From: RYN-230 sp963793825
GTDB taxonomy: Bacteria; Actinomycetota; Actinomycetes; Streptosporangiales; Streptosporangiaceae
NCBI GenBank assembly: GCA_963793825.1
Contig: CAWCBE010000014.1
Coordinates: 310,001-374,000, forward strand
DNA length: 64,000 bases
Direction: 5' to 3'
Below the pieces are notes generated by a model, which was not told the DNA's origin, made no database searches, and worked only from the letters and a program-made list of their open reading frames with translations. The translations under genes and the position numbers were made by a program. This document shows, one piece after another, positions 24,689 through 32,711 of this stretch (position 1 is its first letter; each line of letters begins with the position of its first letter).

Positions 24689-26227
24689 ATGACCACCACC
24701 GCATATGAAACCGAGCGCAAGTACGAGATCCCCGCAGGCCGCCCGCTTCCTCGCCTGGACGATTTGCCCGAGGTGGCGGGCAGCTCCGATCCGCAGGAAT
24801 ACGAGCTGGAAGCGGAGTACTACGACACCGACGACTTCCGGCTGATCCGCCAGGGGGTGACGCTCCGGCGGCGGCGCGGCGGCACCGACCCGGGGTGGCA
24901 CCTCAAGCTGCCGGTCAGCGGCAGTACCCGCCGCGAGATACGGCTCCCCCTCGGCCGCGGCGGCCGCCAGGTGCCGGCCCGGCTGGCCGCCCTGGTCCGC
25001 GGGTACACCCGCGGCGCGGCGCTGCGGCCGGTAGCCCGGATACGCACCCGGCGGCAGGTACGGACGCTGGTGGACGGCGCGGGCGGCTCGCTGGCGGAGA
25101 TCGCGGCCGACGACGTCTCCGCGCAGACCCTCGGGGAGGAGACCGCGCTGTCCCAGTGGAACGAGCTGGAGGTGGAACTGACCGGCGGCGACCGGCGGCT
25201 GCTGAAGGCGGCCGATGCGCGGCTGCGCCGGGACGGCCTCCAGCCCTCGGCCCGGGCGGCCAAGCTGGAGCGCGCCCTGGCCGGGCAGCTGCCGTCCGGC
25301 GGCGGCCAGCCGGCCAGCAACGGGCAGCACCCGGCGCTGCCGCCCAGGTCGGCCGGCGCGGCAGTGTTCGGCTACCTGCGGCAGCAGGCTGACCGGCTGC
25401 TCTCGTTCGACCCGCTGGTCCGCCTGGATGAGCCGGATGCAGTGCACCAGATGCGGGTGACAGCACGCCGGCTGCGCAGCACACTCCAGGCGTTCACCGA
25501 GGTCATCCCGGCGGACCAGAGCGAGAAGCTGATCGGCGAACTGAAATGGCTCGGCAGCGTGCTGGGGAAGGCCCGCGACGCCGAGGTGCTGGCCGAACGG
25601 CTGGAACGGAGAGTGCGGGAGACCCCCGCGGAGCAGGTAGTCGGGCCGGTGGCCGCCCGGGTGCAGGCTCATTTCGCCCCGGTGCGGGCGGCCGCGCGGC
25701 GCGAGGCCGTGGCGGCGCTGGACTCGCCGCGGTACGCGGCGCTGCTGGACAGCCTGGACGGCCTGCTGGCCGCCCCGGCGGTGCCCGCCGAGGCCACCCG
25801 CCCGGCCCGGGACGTGCTGCCGGCCGCGGTCCGCCGGGCGTACCGGCGTACCGGCCGGCGGCTGCGCCGGGCCGCGCACACCGCCCCCGGCCCGGCCCGC
25901 GACATCGCCTTTCATCAGGCCCGGAAGGCGGCCAAGCGCGCCCGCTACGCGGGCGAGGCGATCACCCCGGCGCTAGGCAAGCCAGCCCGCCGGTTCACCC
26001 GGCAGATGAAGAAGGTCCAGACCGTGCTCGGCGATCACCAGGACGCCGTGGTCGCCCGGGGCCTGGACCGGGAGCTCGGCATGAGCGCCCACCTGGCCGC
26101 GGAGAACGCGTTCAGCTACGGCCTGTTCTTCGAGCGTGAGGCGCAGCTGGCAGCGGGGCTGGGGCATCAGGCCCAGCGGCGCTGGCAGCACCGGGCCGCG
26201 CCGCACTTCCACCGGTGGGCCAGCTAG
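24689..26227 (+). CDS. CYTH and CHAD domain-containing protein
   Basis: 512 residues. Residues 1-205 form a CYTH domain: ETERKYEIP gives the ExExK motif, followed by YYDTDDFRLIRQGVTLRRR and WNELEVELTG, the acidic strands that bind divalent metals and triphosphate. Residues 225-512 form a CHAD domain with DAVHQMRVTARRLRSTL, KARDAEVL and FHQARKAAKRARYAGEA, the conserved His/Lys/Arg helices that bind polyphosphate. Such fusions are thought to act in polyphosphate binding or hydrolysis. It is divergent from the helical protein gene at 24567 and ends in a strong hairpin. Confidence 0.93.
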   Translation: MTTTAYETERKYEIPAGRPLPRLDDLPEVAGSSDPQEYELEAEYYDTDDFRLIRQGVTLRRRRGGTDPGWHLKLPVSGSTRREIRLPLGRGGRQVPARLAALVRGYTRGAALRPVARIRTRRQVRTLVDGAGGSLAEIAADDVSAQTLGEETALSQWNELEVELTGGDRRLLKAADARLRRDGLQPSARAAKLERALAGQLPSGGGQPASNGQHPALPPRSAGAAVFGYLRQQADRLLSFDPLVRLDEPDAVHQMRVTARRLRSTLQAFTEVIPADQSEKLIGELKWLGSVLGKARDAEVLAERLERRVRETPAEQVVGPVAARVQAHFAPVRAAARREAVAALDSPRYAALLDSLDGLLAAPAVPAEATRPARDVLPAAVRRAYRRTGRRLRRAAHTAPGPARDIAFHQARKAAKRARYAGEAITPALGKPARRFTRQMKKVQTVLGDHQDAVVARGLDRELGMSAHLAAENAFSYGLFFEREAQLAAGLGHQAQRRWQHRAAPHFHRWAS

Positions 26228-26247
26228 CCCGGAGCTCCGCAGCAGCG

Positions 26248-26284
26248 AAACGGCCGCGCCCGCGGATCGCGGGCGCGGCCGTTT
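26248..26284 (+). terminator. Intrinsic terminator of the CYTH-CHAD gene
   Basis: A perfect 17-bp stem (beginning AAACGGCCGCG and ending CGCGGCCGTTT) with a three-base loop, 20 bases after the stop codon. The A/T pairs at the base give a short U run in either direction, so it may also end transcription from 26319. Confidence 0.88.
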
Positions 26285-26318
26285 GCATGTCGCCGGGCAG
26301 GCGCCGGGCCCCGTTCTG

Positions 26319-26552
26319 CTACGGCAGATGCTGCGGGTGGATCAGCCGGGGATCGTAGGCCCGCCAGTCACGCACGCCAGGGGCAGGGCTCAGGCACACC
26401 GCCCAGCCGTCCCGCCACCTGGCCCACGCGATGAGCCGGACCCGCCGCCACCGCTGATCGGTGTGCCAGCAGTACGCCACCCACTGCTGCGGCGGGATCC
26501 TCGGCCCGCGCAGTTCCCGCTGATCCACCCGCCGCAGCGCCGGCTCAGCCAT
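26319..26552 (-). CDS. Small Trp/Arg-rich protein of unknown function
   Basis: 77 residues with six Trp and a pattern of alternating basic and aromatic residues (YCWHTDQRWRRVRLIAWARWRDGWAVCL). It reads like a small beta-barrel or zinc-free Tudor-like protein. ATG start at 26552. The strong hairpin at 26248-26284 lies downstream. No family recognised. Confidence 0.5.
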   Translation of the reverse strand: MAEPALRRVDQRELRGPRIPPQQWVAYCWHTDQRWRRVRLIAWARWRDGWAVCLSPAPGVRDWRAYDPRLIHPQHLP

Positions 26553-26611
26553 GCCGCCAAGGATACGAACTTACATTCGATTAATCCCGGAAAACTGCGA
26601 ATTACCGGAGG

Positions 26612-27166
26612 TCAGCGGCGCATCCAGCGCACCGTCAGCCAGCTGGCCAACAGCACGGCACCGGCGATCGCGGCCGCCTCCACCCGGTGCTCGTCCACGG
26701 CGGCGACGGTGCGCCGCGCGGTGCGCTGCACCGGTTCCGGCGCGGCGTTCCAGGCCGCGCTGCCCGCCTGGGCGGCCCGGCCGGTCACCTGCCGCGCCGC
26801 GGGCTGCCCGGCGCCGAGCACGGTCATCCCGCTCTCGCTGACCGCCTGCCGGGTCTGGGCCGCCTTCCCGGTCAGCCCGCCGGCCACCTGGCCGACCTTG
26901 CCGGCCAGGTACTGCTTCACCCCGGCCAGCCGCGCCTTGAGCTGATCGGACACCTCAACGGCGCGCTCCTGGGCGCGTGCCTTCACGTCCACCTTGGCCG
27001 CCAGGGCCTCGACGGTCTGGCCGAGCTCCTCGCGGGTGTGCTCGATCTCCTCCAGGAGTGCCTGCGGGTCGTCCGCCAGGAGTGCCTGCGGGTCGTCCGC
27101 GGGCGCGTGGCCACCGCCCGGTGCCCCGCCAGCGGTCTCCGCCGCGCTGCCTTCTGCTGCGGTCAT
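26612..27166 (-). CDS. DUF3618 family protein
   Basis: 184 residues. The DUF3618 signature is LLEEIEHTREELGQTVEALAAKVDVKARA (about residues 36-64). A long amphipathic helical region and a C-terminal hydrophobic segment (AAAIAGAVLLASWLTVRWMRR) follow. A 24-bp duplication repeats the block DDPQALLA. The start overlaps the holin-like gene stop (ATGA). The DUF3618/holin-like pair is common in actinobacteria and is thought to act at the membrane; function unknown. Confidence 0.85.
   Translation of the reverse strand: MTAAEGSAAETAGGAPGGGHAPADDPQALLADDPQALLEEIEHTREELGQTVEALAAKVDVKARAQERAVEVSDQLKARLAGVKQYLAGKVGQVAGGLTGKAAQTRQAVSESGMTVLGAGQPAARQVTGRAAQAGSAAWNAAPEPVQRTARRTVAAVDEHRVEAAAIAGAVLLASWLTVRWMRR
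27052..27099. repeat. 24-bp tandem duplication
   Basis: Two identical 24-bp units within the DUF3618 gene encode an 8-residue duplicate (ADDPQALL). Confidence 0.9.
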
Positions 27167-27585
27167 CGGTGCACCCTCTCCTTGATCTCTTCCACATCGG
27201 CCTTGACACTCGCCACCGTCTGCTGCGGAACGGCCGGGGTGGCCTGGCCCAGCTGCCTCTTGCCGATCAGCGCGACCAGGCCGGCCAGCGCCAGCAGCGC
27301 GCCGCCCACGATGAGGGCCGCGGCCCACCCGGGGAGCACCAGGGCCAGCGCGAGCCCCGCCGCAGCGAACAGGCCGGCCAGGCCGTACAGGGCGAAAAGC
27401 CCACTGCCGCCGAACAGGCCCGCGCCGCGGCCGAACCGCTTGGCCTTCGTGGTCATTTCGTACTCGGCCAGCTTCAGCTCATCGCGGATGAGCCGGGAAA
27501 CCTGTTCCGACAGGTTCCGGACCAATTCGCCGGTGGAGTTATCCGCGGGCCGGCCCGGCTGGGCCGTAACGTTCGGGTCTGCCAT
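27163..27585 (-). CDS. Phage holin superfamily III-like membrane protein
   Basis: 140 residues. A soluble N-terminal helix (LVRNLSEQVSRLIRDELKLAEYEMTTKAKRFGRGAGLFG) precedes two transmembrane helices (FALYGLAGLFAAAGLALALVL and AALIVGGALLALAGLVALIG) and a short charged tail. This matches the actinobacterial Phage_holin_3_6 family, which is chromosomal and not part of a prophage here. ATG at 27585 has GAGGAGGG seven bases upstream. Confidence 0.87.
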   Translation of the reverse strand: MADPNVTAQPGRPADNSTGELVRNLSEQVSRLIRDELKLAEYEMTTKAKRFGRGAGLFGGSGLFALYGLAGLFAAAGLALALVLPGWAAALIVGGALLALAGLVALIGKRQLGQATPAVPQQTVASVKADVEEIKERVHR

Positions 27586-27679
27586 ATTTGCCCTCCTCAA
27601 GCGCGGCCCTGACCTACCCGGGGTCGTCAGGGCCTAACGCGAAGGCAGCGAGAAGGGTGATCAGCAGCCAGCGGGCGCG

Positions 27680-28713
27680 TCAGGGCAGCGGCGGGCGGGG
27701 CAGGCCGCCGGCTACCTTCTCGGCGATCAGCTCGAAGGAACGGACCCGGTCCGCGAGGTCGTAGACCATCGTGGTCAGCATCAGCTCGTCCGCCCCGGTC
27801 CGCTGGAGCAGCCCGGTGAGCCGCTGCCGGACGGTCTCCGGCGAGCCGACCGCCTGCGCGGCGAAACGGTCCCCGGCGAACTCCCGCTCCCGGTCGGTGT
27901 AGGGGTAGGCCGCGGCCTCCTCCGGGGTGTCCAGCGGCTGCGGCCGGCCCGCAACCGGAGGAAGGACAGCGCGGCCGGGCCGGACAGCCACTGCGCCCGC
28001 TCGTCGGTGTCAGCGCAGATCGCGCTGACCGCGACCATCGCCCGGGGCCGGTCCAGCCACGCCGACGGCCGGAAGTTCTGCCGGTACAGGGCCAGGGCGG
28101 GCTCGGTGTTGGCCGCGCTGAAATGGTGCGCGAAGGAGAACGGCAGCCCGAGCAGCCCGGCCAGCTGGGCGCTGAACCCGCTCGAGCCGAGCAGCCAGAT
28201 CTCGGGCCGCTCACCGAGGCCGGGGGTGGCGGTGATCGGCCCGCGCAGTTCCTCGCCGGTGACCAGGTTGGTCCCGGTGAACAGGCCCACCAGGTCGGCC
28301 AGTTCCTGCGGGAAGCCCTCGGCCGACAGGCCTTCCATGGTCCGGCGCAGCGCCAGCGCGGTGACCTGGTCGGTGCCGGGGGCGCGGCCGATGCCCAGGT
28401 CGATCCGGCCGGGATGCAGCGCCTCCAGCGTGCCGAACTGCTCGGCCACCACGAGCGGCGCGTGGTTCGGCAGCATCACCCCGCCGGACCCGACCCGGAT
28501 GGTGCTGGTCGAGGCGGCCAGGTGCGCGATGAGCACGGCCGGAGCGGAACTCGCGATCGAGGGCATGTTGTGGTGCTCGGCCACCCAGAACCGCCGGTAA
28601 CCGAGTTCCTCGGTACGCCGGGCCAGCTCGGTGGTGTACTCCAGCGCCTGGCCGGCGCGGGCGCCGACGGCGATGGGGGCGAGATCGAGCACGGAGAGCG
28701 GGACGTCTATCAC
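27680..28713 (-). pseudogene. Luciferase-like (LLM class) flavin-dependent oxidoreductase, frameshifted
   Basis: The first 250 residues are a clear bacterial-luciferase-like oxidoreductase: LSVLDLAPIAVGA, YRRFWVAEHHNMPSIASSAPAVLIA, LGIGRAPGTDQVTALALRR and EIWLLGSSGFSAQLAG. At about 27960 the frame changes; the continuation PLDTPEEAAAYPYTDRE, GSPETVRQRLTGLLQRTGADELMLTTMVYD is in another frame and completes the usual C-terminus. One inserted or missing base separates the two parts of a gene of normal total length. Either a recent mutation or a sequencing error. Starts GTG/ATG at 28713. Confidence 0.85.
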
Positions 28714-28819
28714 GTATCAGCGCAACCAGCCGGTCCCGCCGTTTCTTCCGGCGCCGCCCGGCCCCCACGGCCCGGCGGGCCGGCCGGACGGCGGCCCGGC
28801 CGGCCGTCCGCCCGGGCCG

Positions 28820-29860
28820 CTACGACCCGAGCGGCGCCTTCTTGTCCAGCCAGGCCGCCTGCAGGATCTGCGCGCCGGGGCTGATCCCGCCGACCCGGGT
28901 GACCTGGCCGGGCGCCGACCTCGACCAGATCCCCAGCGCGGTCGCCGACTGCATGAGCAGCTCCGAGCCGGCCGGGTTCCAGGCCAGCGGCTGCCAGCCG
29001 GCGGGCAGCCGCTGGCGCTGCCCGTCGGGGAACAGCAGCTCGGCATTGTTCGCCGGGAAGGCGAGGGCCAGGGCCGGGGCATGCTCCCCCCAGGCCACCA
29101 GCGAGGGGATGGCGGACACCCCGATGCTGAGCCTGCGCACCGGGCCGCGGCCGTAGATGATGATGCCGGGCCGGCGCTGGCCCGGCCGGCCGACCCATCC
29201 CTCGACGGCCACCCCGCCGCCCGGCCCGAACACCGGGCCGTCCAGCGCACGCCGCTGCCGCAGCAGCATCCCGGCCGGCCCGGTGAACGAGCGCCGGATC
29301 CAGATGGCGAAGTCGGCCCGGGCGCCGTGGCGGCCGGATTTGCCCGGCGGCGTGACGTACCCGATCGTCCCGTTGCCGCGGATGTCGGGGGAACTCCCGC
29401 GGAGCAGCGCGCCGCCGTCCCCGTGCGGCCGCAGCCAGGCCTGCCCGTGGCTAGTCAGCCGGGCCAGGTTGTCCACGCCGCCCGCCGCCTCGGCCAGGAT
29501 GATGCCCGCGCGGGACGCGGCGAACGCGTCGATCCCGTAGCCGGGACGGCCCCGGGTGAGCAGCCGTTCCCGGCCGTCCGGGGTGACCTCCCACACGTTC
29601 AGGCTGCCCAGGTCGTGCCCGGCGAGCAGGTAGAAGGCCCCGTCAGGCAACTGCCGGACCGTGCCCGCGGGCAGCGGCGGCGGGCCGGCCGGGGCACTCG
29701 GGGTGGGGGTGGGCGTGAGATCGGGCGAGGCGGGGCCGTGCACCGTGGAGCGGGCCGGGGCCGGGGCCTGGGCGCTGGCCGAGATGGCCCGTCCCGAGCA
29801 GCCGGCGGCCATGGCGGCCAGCACGCAGACCGTCAGCAGGGCGCCACTCGGTTTACCCAC
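28820..29860 (-). CDS. Lipoprotein with beta-propeller-like C-terminal region
   Basis: 346 residues. A signal peptide ends in the lipobox MAAGC (Cys21). A Thr/Pro-rich linker (about 35-65) leads to repeated beta segments such as LNVWEVTPDGRERLLTRG, AWLRPHGDGGALLRG and LAWNPAGSELLMQSATALGIW, as in TolB/WD-like propellers. The protein would be tethered on the outer face of the membrane. GTG start at 29860. No closer family recognised. Confidence 0.7.
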   Translation of the reverse strand: MGKPSGALLTVCVLAAMAAGCSGRAISASAQAPAPARSTVHGPASPDLTPTPTPSAPAGPPPLPAGTVRQLPDGAFYLLAGHDLGSLNVWEVTPDGRERLLTRGRPGYGIDAFAASRAGIILAEAAGGVDNLARLTSHGQAWLRPHGDGGALLRGSSPDIRGNGTIGYVTPPGKSGRHGARADFAIWIRRSFTGPAGMLLRQRRALDGPVFGPGGGVAVEGWVGRPGQRRPGIIIYGRGPVRRLSIGVSAIPSLVAWGEHAPALALAFPANNAELLFPDGQRQRLPAGWQPLAWNPAGSELLMQSATALGIWSRSAPGQVTRVGGISPGAQILQAAWLDKKAPLGS

Positions 29861-30246
29861 GACCCGTCCCGCTCACACGACGAAGGTGATCATCCGGCGG
29901 CCCAGCACAATAATAAGGCGGCCGGCCGTGGTTGCTACGCCCTCGGCATCGGCTACCCGCGGTGACCGGGACCATTAACGTGCTTCTCCACCATCCCCTT
30001 CTCGCTGCCCGCGCTGGCCGGCGGCCGGGATTCCGGGCCATCCAGTGCGGCGTGAAGGTCGTTGAGCTGGCGGTTCCGGGTCAGCCGACGGGAGTCGCCG
30101 GGCCGCGGCGTGGCGCGTCACCACCCTGGGTGGGCCGTACCGCGGCCGCCCGGCAGCACCGGGAGGCCCGCAGCCGGTTCCAGGCTACCGGCAGTGCGCC
30201 CGCAGCGCCGCGCGCCGCCGGGCGGGCCGCGCTCGCGCGGCCCGGC
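29861..30246. other. Intergenic stretch without a recognised gene
   Basis: This 386-base gap between the lipoprotein start and the L,D-transpeptidase stop holds no supported gene. A few bases near 29910 are AT-rich (CAATAATAAGG) and may belong to the lipoprotein promoter. Otherwise nothing is seen. Confidence 0.5.
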
Positions 30247-31530
30247 CTAAGCGGCGGCGGCGCTGTGCGGCGTGGCCGTCTGCAGCGGGTACGCCGCGGT
30301 GGACGGCGGGACCGAGGACGGGCTGACGAACGTGCTGCCACCCGGGCCGGCCTGCACCGCCTGACCGAGCGCGCTCCCCCTGAGCAGCTGCTTCCAGGAC
30401 AGGAACCACACCGTCCAGCCGTTGTCCCAGGTGCCCGCGAGCGGGCTGCCGGTGATCATGACCGGATCGCCCGGATTCTCCATCATGTAATAGGTCTGCG
30501 CGTCGGCGGGCGACATGTTCACGCAGCCGTGGCTGACGTTGACGGCACCCTGCTCCCCCACCGACCAGTAGGCGTCGTGCAGGTAGTCGCCGGTCCAGGT
30601 GAACCGCACCGACCAGGGCACCTCGAGGCTGTACCCGGGCCCGGTCATCAGCACCGGGTTCCCCTTGTCAATGGTCAGGTAGGTCCCGTCCGGCGTGTCG
30701 TCGCCGGGCCGGCCGGTGCTGATCGGCCAGGTGTAGAGCAGGTGGCCGCTGCGGTAGACGTGCAACTGGTGGGTGGCGGTGCTGGCCACCGCGATCAGCG
30801 AGCCGCCGATCCGGAAGGCCTGGGTCAGGTTCCGGGTGGCGTACACGCCCGGGGCACCCTGGACGCCGTCCAGGTGCGCGTCGAGGCTGACCGTGGTGTG
30901 CGCGGGCCAGTAGGCCCGGGGCCGGAAGTACAGCGTCTTGTTCCCGTCCCAGTACCAGGCGCCCAGCACCGGCTTGGAGGTGCGCAGCTGCAGGGCGCGC
31001 TCCACCGCCGCCCGGTTGGAGATCGGCTGGCTGAAGGTGAGGATGACCGGCATGCCGACCCCGAACGTCTGCCGGTACCCCTCGTAGATCTGGGTCTGGA
31101 AGGTGCGCCGCGGGCTCAGCGTGCGGAACGCGGCCGTCCGGGTCACCGCCGTGCCGTCCGCGCTGACCGCCGTGGCGGTCACCGTGTAGCTCTGGCCGGT
31201 GTGCAGCGCCCAGGTGCTGCGCCACACCGCGCTCTTGCGGTCCCCCGCGGCGGTCAGCGTGCCGCTGACCGCCGCACCCCGCGACGTCACCTGCACGCTG
31301 CGGATCCGGCCGCCGGCCGAGGTGACGGTGACGCCCGCGGTGGTGCTGACCCCGGCGGCACCGCTGGCCGGGGTGATGTGCGGCGCCGCGCTGGCGGCCA
31401 GCGCGCGGGCCTGCGCCCGGCGCGCCGCGGGTGAGGTCCCGCCCCCGGAGCACGCCGCGAGCAGCAGGCACGCGGCCACGATGCTGGCCGCCGGCCCGGC
31501 CAGGCGGCCCGGCTTCCCGATTCCCCGCAC
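30247..31530 (-). CDS. L,D-transpeptidase lipoprotein (Ig-like + YkuD)
   Basis: 427 residues. The signal peptide (MRGIGKPGRLAGPAASIVAACLLLAAC) ends in an LAAC lipobox. Two Ig-like domains cover roughly residues 45-250, as in mycobacterial LdtMt2. The YkuD catalytic domain carries HDAYWSVGEQGAVNVSHGCVNM with the nucleophilic Cys of SHGCVN and the His of HDA. It would form 3-3 cross-links in peptidoglycan on the outer face of the membrane. I chose the GTG at 31530 because it starts just before the signal peptide and has GAGG seven bases upstream; an ATG at 31599 would add a non-signal extension. Confidence 0.9.
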   Translation of the reverse strand: MRGIGKPGRLAGPAASIVAACLLLAACSGGGTSPAARRAQARALAASAAPHITPASGAAGVSTTAGVTVTSAGGRIRSVQVTSRGAAVSGTLTAAGDRKSAVWRSTWALHTGQSYTVTATAVSADGTAVTRTAAFRTLSPRRTFQTQIYEGYRQTFGVGMPVILTFSQPISNRAAVERALQLRTSKPVLGAWYWDGNKTLYFRPRAYWPAHTTVSLDAHLDGVQGAPGVYATRNLTQAFRIGGSLIAVASTATHQLHVYRSGHLLYTWPISTGRPGDDTPDGTYLTIDKGNPVLMTGPGYSLEVPWSVRFTWTGDYLHDAYWSVGEQGAVNVSHGCVNMSPADAQTYYMMENPGDPVMITGSPLAGTWDNGWTVWFLSWKQLLRGSALGQAVQAGPGGSTFVSPSSVPPSTAAYPLQTATPHSAAAA

Positions 31531-31779
31531 AATGAGCCTCGCGTCAGTCGTCGCAGCGGCCCCGCCACCGGCGCCCCCGCGCCACGGTGCCGCCGCCATG
31601 GATGATCCCCGCGCATCCGGCTGAGCTCGGCGCGCCCGGTTCTGTTCCCGCGTCCAGGGCCTGACCAGGCCGAACGGCCTTTCCCCAGGACTGAGGCTAG
31701 CGCAGGCCAGCCGCCGTACGGCGGCATTGTGCCCCGGCGCGGCGCGCCGAGACGGGCGCCGGATGGGTACCGTTGGCCG

Positions 31780-32610
31780 GTGAGCGGATGGGCGGAGATC
31801 CGGGTCGGCGCAGTCCTCTACGAAGACGACGCCGTCCTCGTGCTGAACAAGCCGGCCGGGCTGTCAGTGATGGGCGAGCGGCACGAGACCGACCTGGTCC
31901 GGCTGGCCGCCGAGGCCGGGGAGAAGCTGTACCCGGCGCACCGGATCGACAAGGTGACCTCGGGCGCGCTGCTGCTGGCCAAGGATCTCGGCCTGCACGG
32001 CGACCTGACCCGCCAGTTCAGCCAGCGCACCGTGGACAAGGTGTACCTGGCCATCACCCGCTCGGCCGGGCTGCCCGGCCAGGGCGTCATCGACCTGCCG
32101 CTGAGCGTGGGCCGCAAGAACCGGGTCCGGGTGGCCGGGAACCGGGCGGCCATCAGCTATGACCCAGCCGCCGGGCGCTGGTCGCTGCCGCCCGGGGAGG
32201 AGTTCACCGGCGTCCGCACCTACCCGTCGGTCACCACGTTCCTGACCGTGGCCGGGGACGAGCGGCACACCCTGCTGGCCGTGCACCCGGTCACCGGCCG
32301 GCGGCACCAGATCCGGGTGCACCTGGCCTGGACCGGGCACCCGATCGAGGGTGACCCGCTGTTCGGCGGGACGGCCGCGGAACAGGCCGGCGGCCCGCCC
32401 GGGCCGGCCCGGCCCGGCCCGCCCGGGCCGGGCCGCACGCTGCTGCACTCGTGGCGGCTCGGCTTCACCGCGGCGTGGGCGGACGGCGTCCGCATCGAGG
32501 TGGAGGCGCCGCCGGAGGAGTCCTTCTGGACGGTGCTGGGGGCCCCCGCGGACCTGCCCGACTGGGCGGCGGCGCGCGCCGCGCTGGCGGTCAGCCCGGC
32601 CGGACGCTGA
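31780..32610 (+). CDS. RluA-type 23S/tRNA pseudouridine synthase
   Basis: 276 residues. YEDDAVLVLNKPAGLSVMG opens the catalytic domain, HRIDKVTSGALLLAK holds the catalytic Asp and RLD-type motif, and HPVTGRRHQIRVHLAWTGHPIEGDPLFGG is the RluA C-terminal signature. It lacks an N-terminal S4 domain, as do some RluA/RluC-like actinobacterial forms. The C-terminal part is interrupted by a Pro/Gly linker (AEQAGGPPGPARPGPPGPG). The GTG at 31780 fits the family start. The stop codon lies in the first unit of a 21-bp array. Confidence 0.88.
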   Translation: MSGWAEIRVGAVLYEDDAVLVLNKPAGLSVMGERHETDLVRLAAEAGEKLYPAHRIDKVTSGALLLAKDLGLHGDLTRQFSQRTVDKVYLAITRSAGLPGQGVIDLPLSVGRKNRVRVAGNRAAISYDPAAGRWSLPPGEEFTGVRTYPSVTTFLTVAGDERHTLLAVHPVTGRRHQIRVHLAWTGHPIEGDPLFGGTAAEQAGGPPGPARPGPPGPGRTLLHSWRLGFTAAWADGVRIEVEAPPEESFWTVLGAPADLPDWAAARAALAVSPAGR

Positions 32611-32706
32611 GCGGGCCCGGCCGGACGCTGAGCGGGCCCGGCCGGACGCTGAGCGGGCCCGGCCGGACGCTGAGCGGGCCCGGCCAGACGGCGAGCGAGC
32701 CCGGCC
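32598..32706. repeat. 21-bp tandem repeat, about five copies
   Basis: CGGACGCTGA recurs at 32601, 32622, 32643 and 32664, and a diverged copy (CAGACGGCGA) follows at 32685; the period is 21. The first TGA of the array is the stop codon of the pseudouridine synthase. The repeat fills the space to the convergent kinase gene. Confidence 0.9.
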
Positions 32707-32711
32707 GGCGC

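Noticed and set aside
27163..27585. Prophage holin
   Set aside because: The protein belongs to the chromosomal actinobacterial holin-like family next to DUF3618, and no phage genes are nearby.
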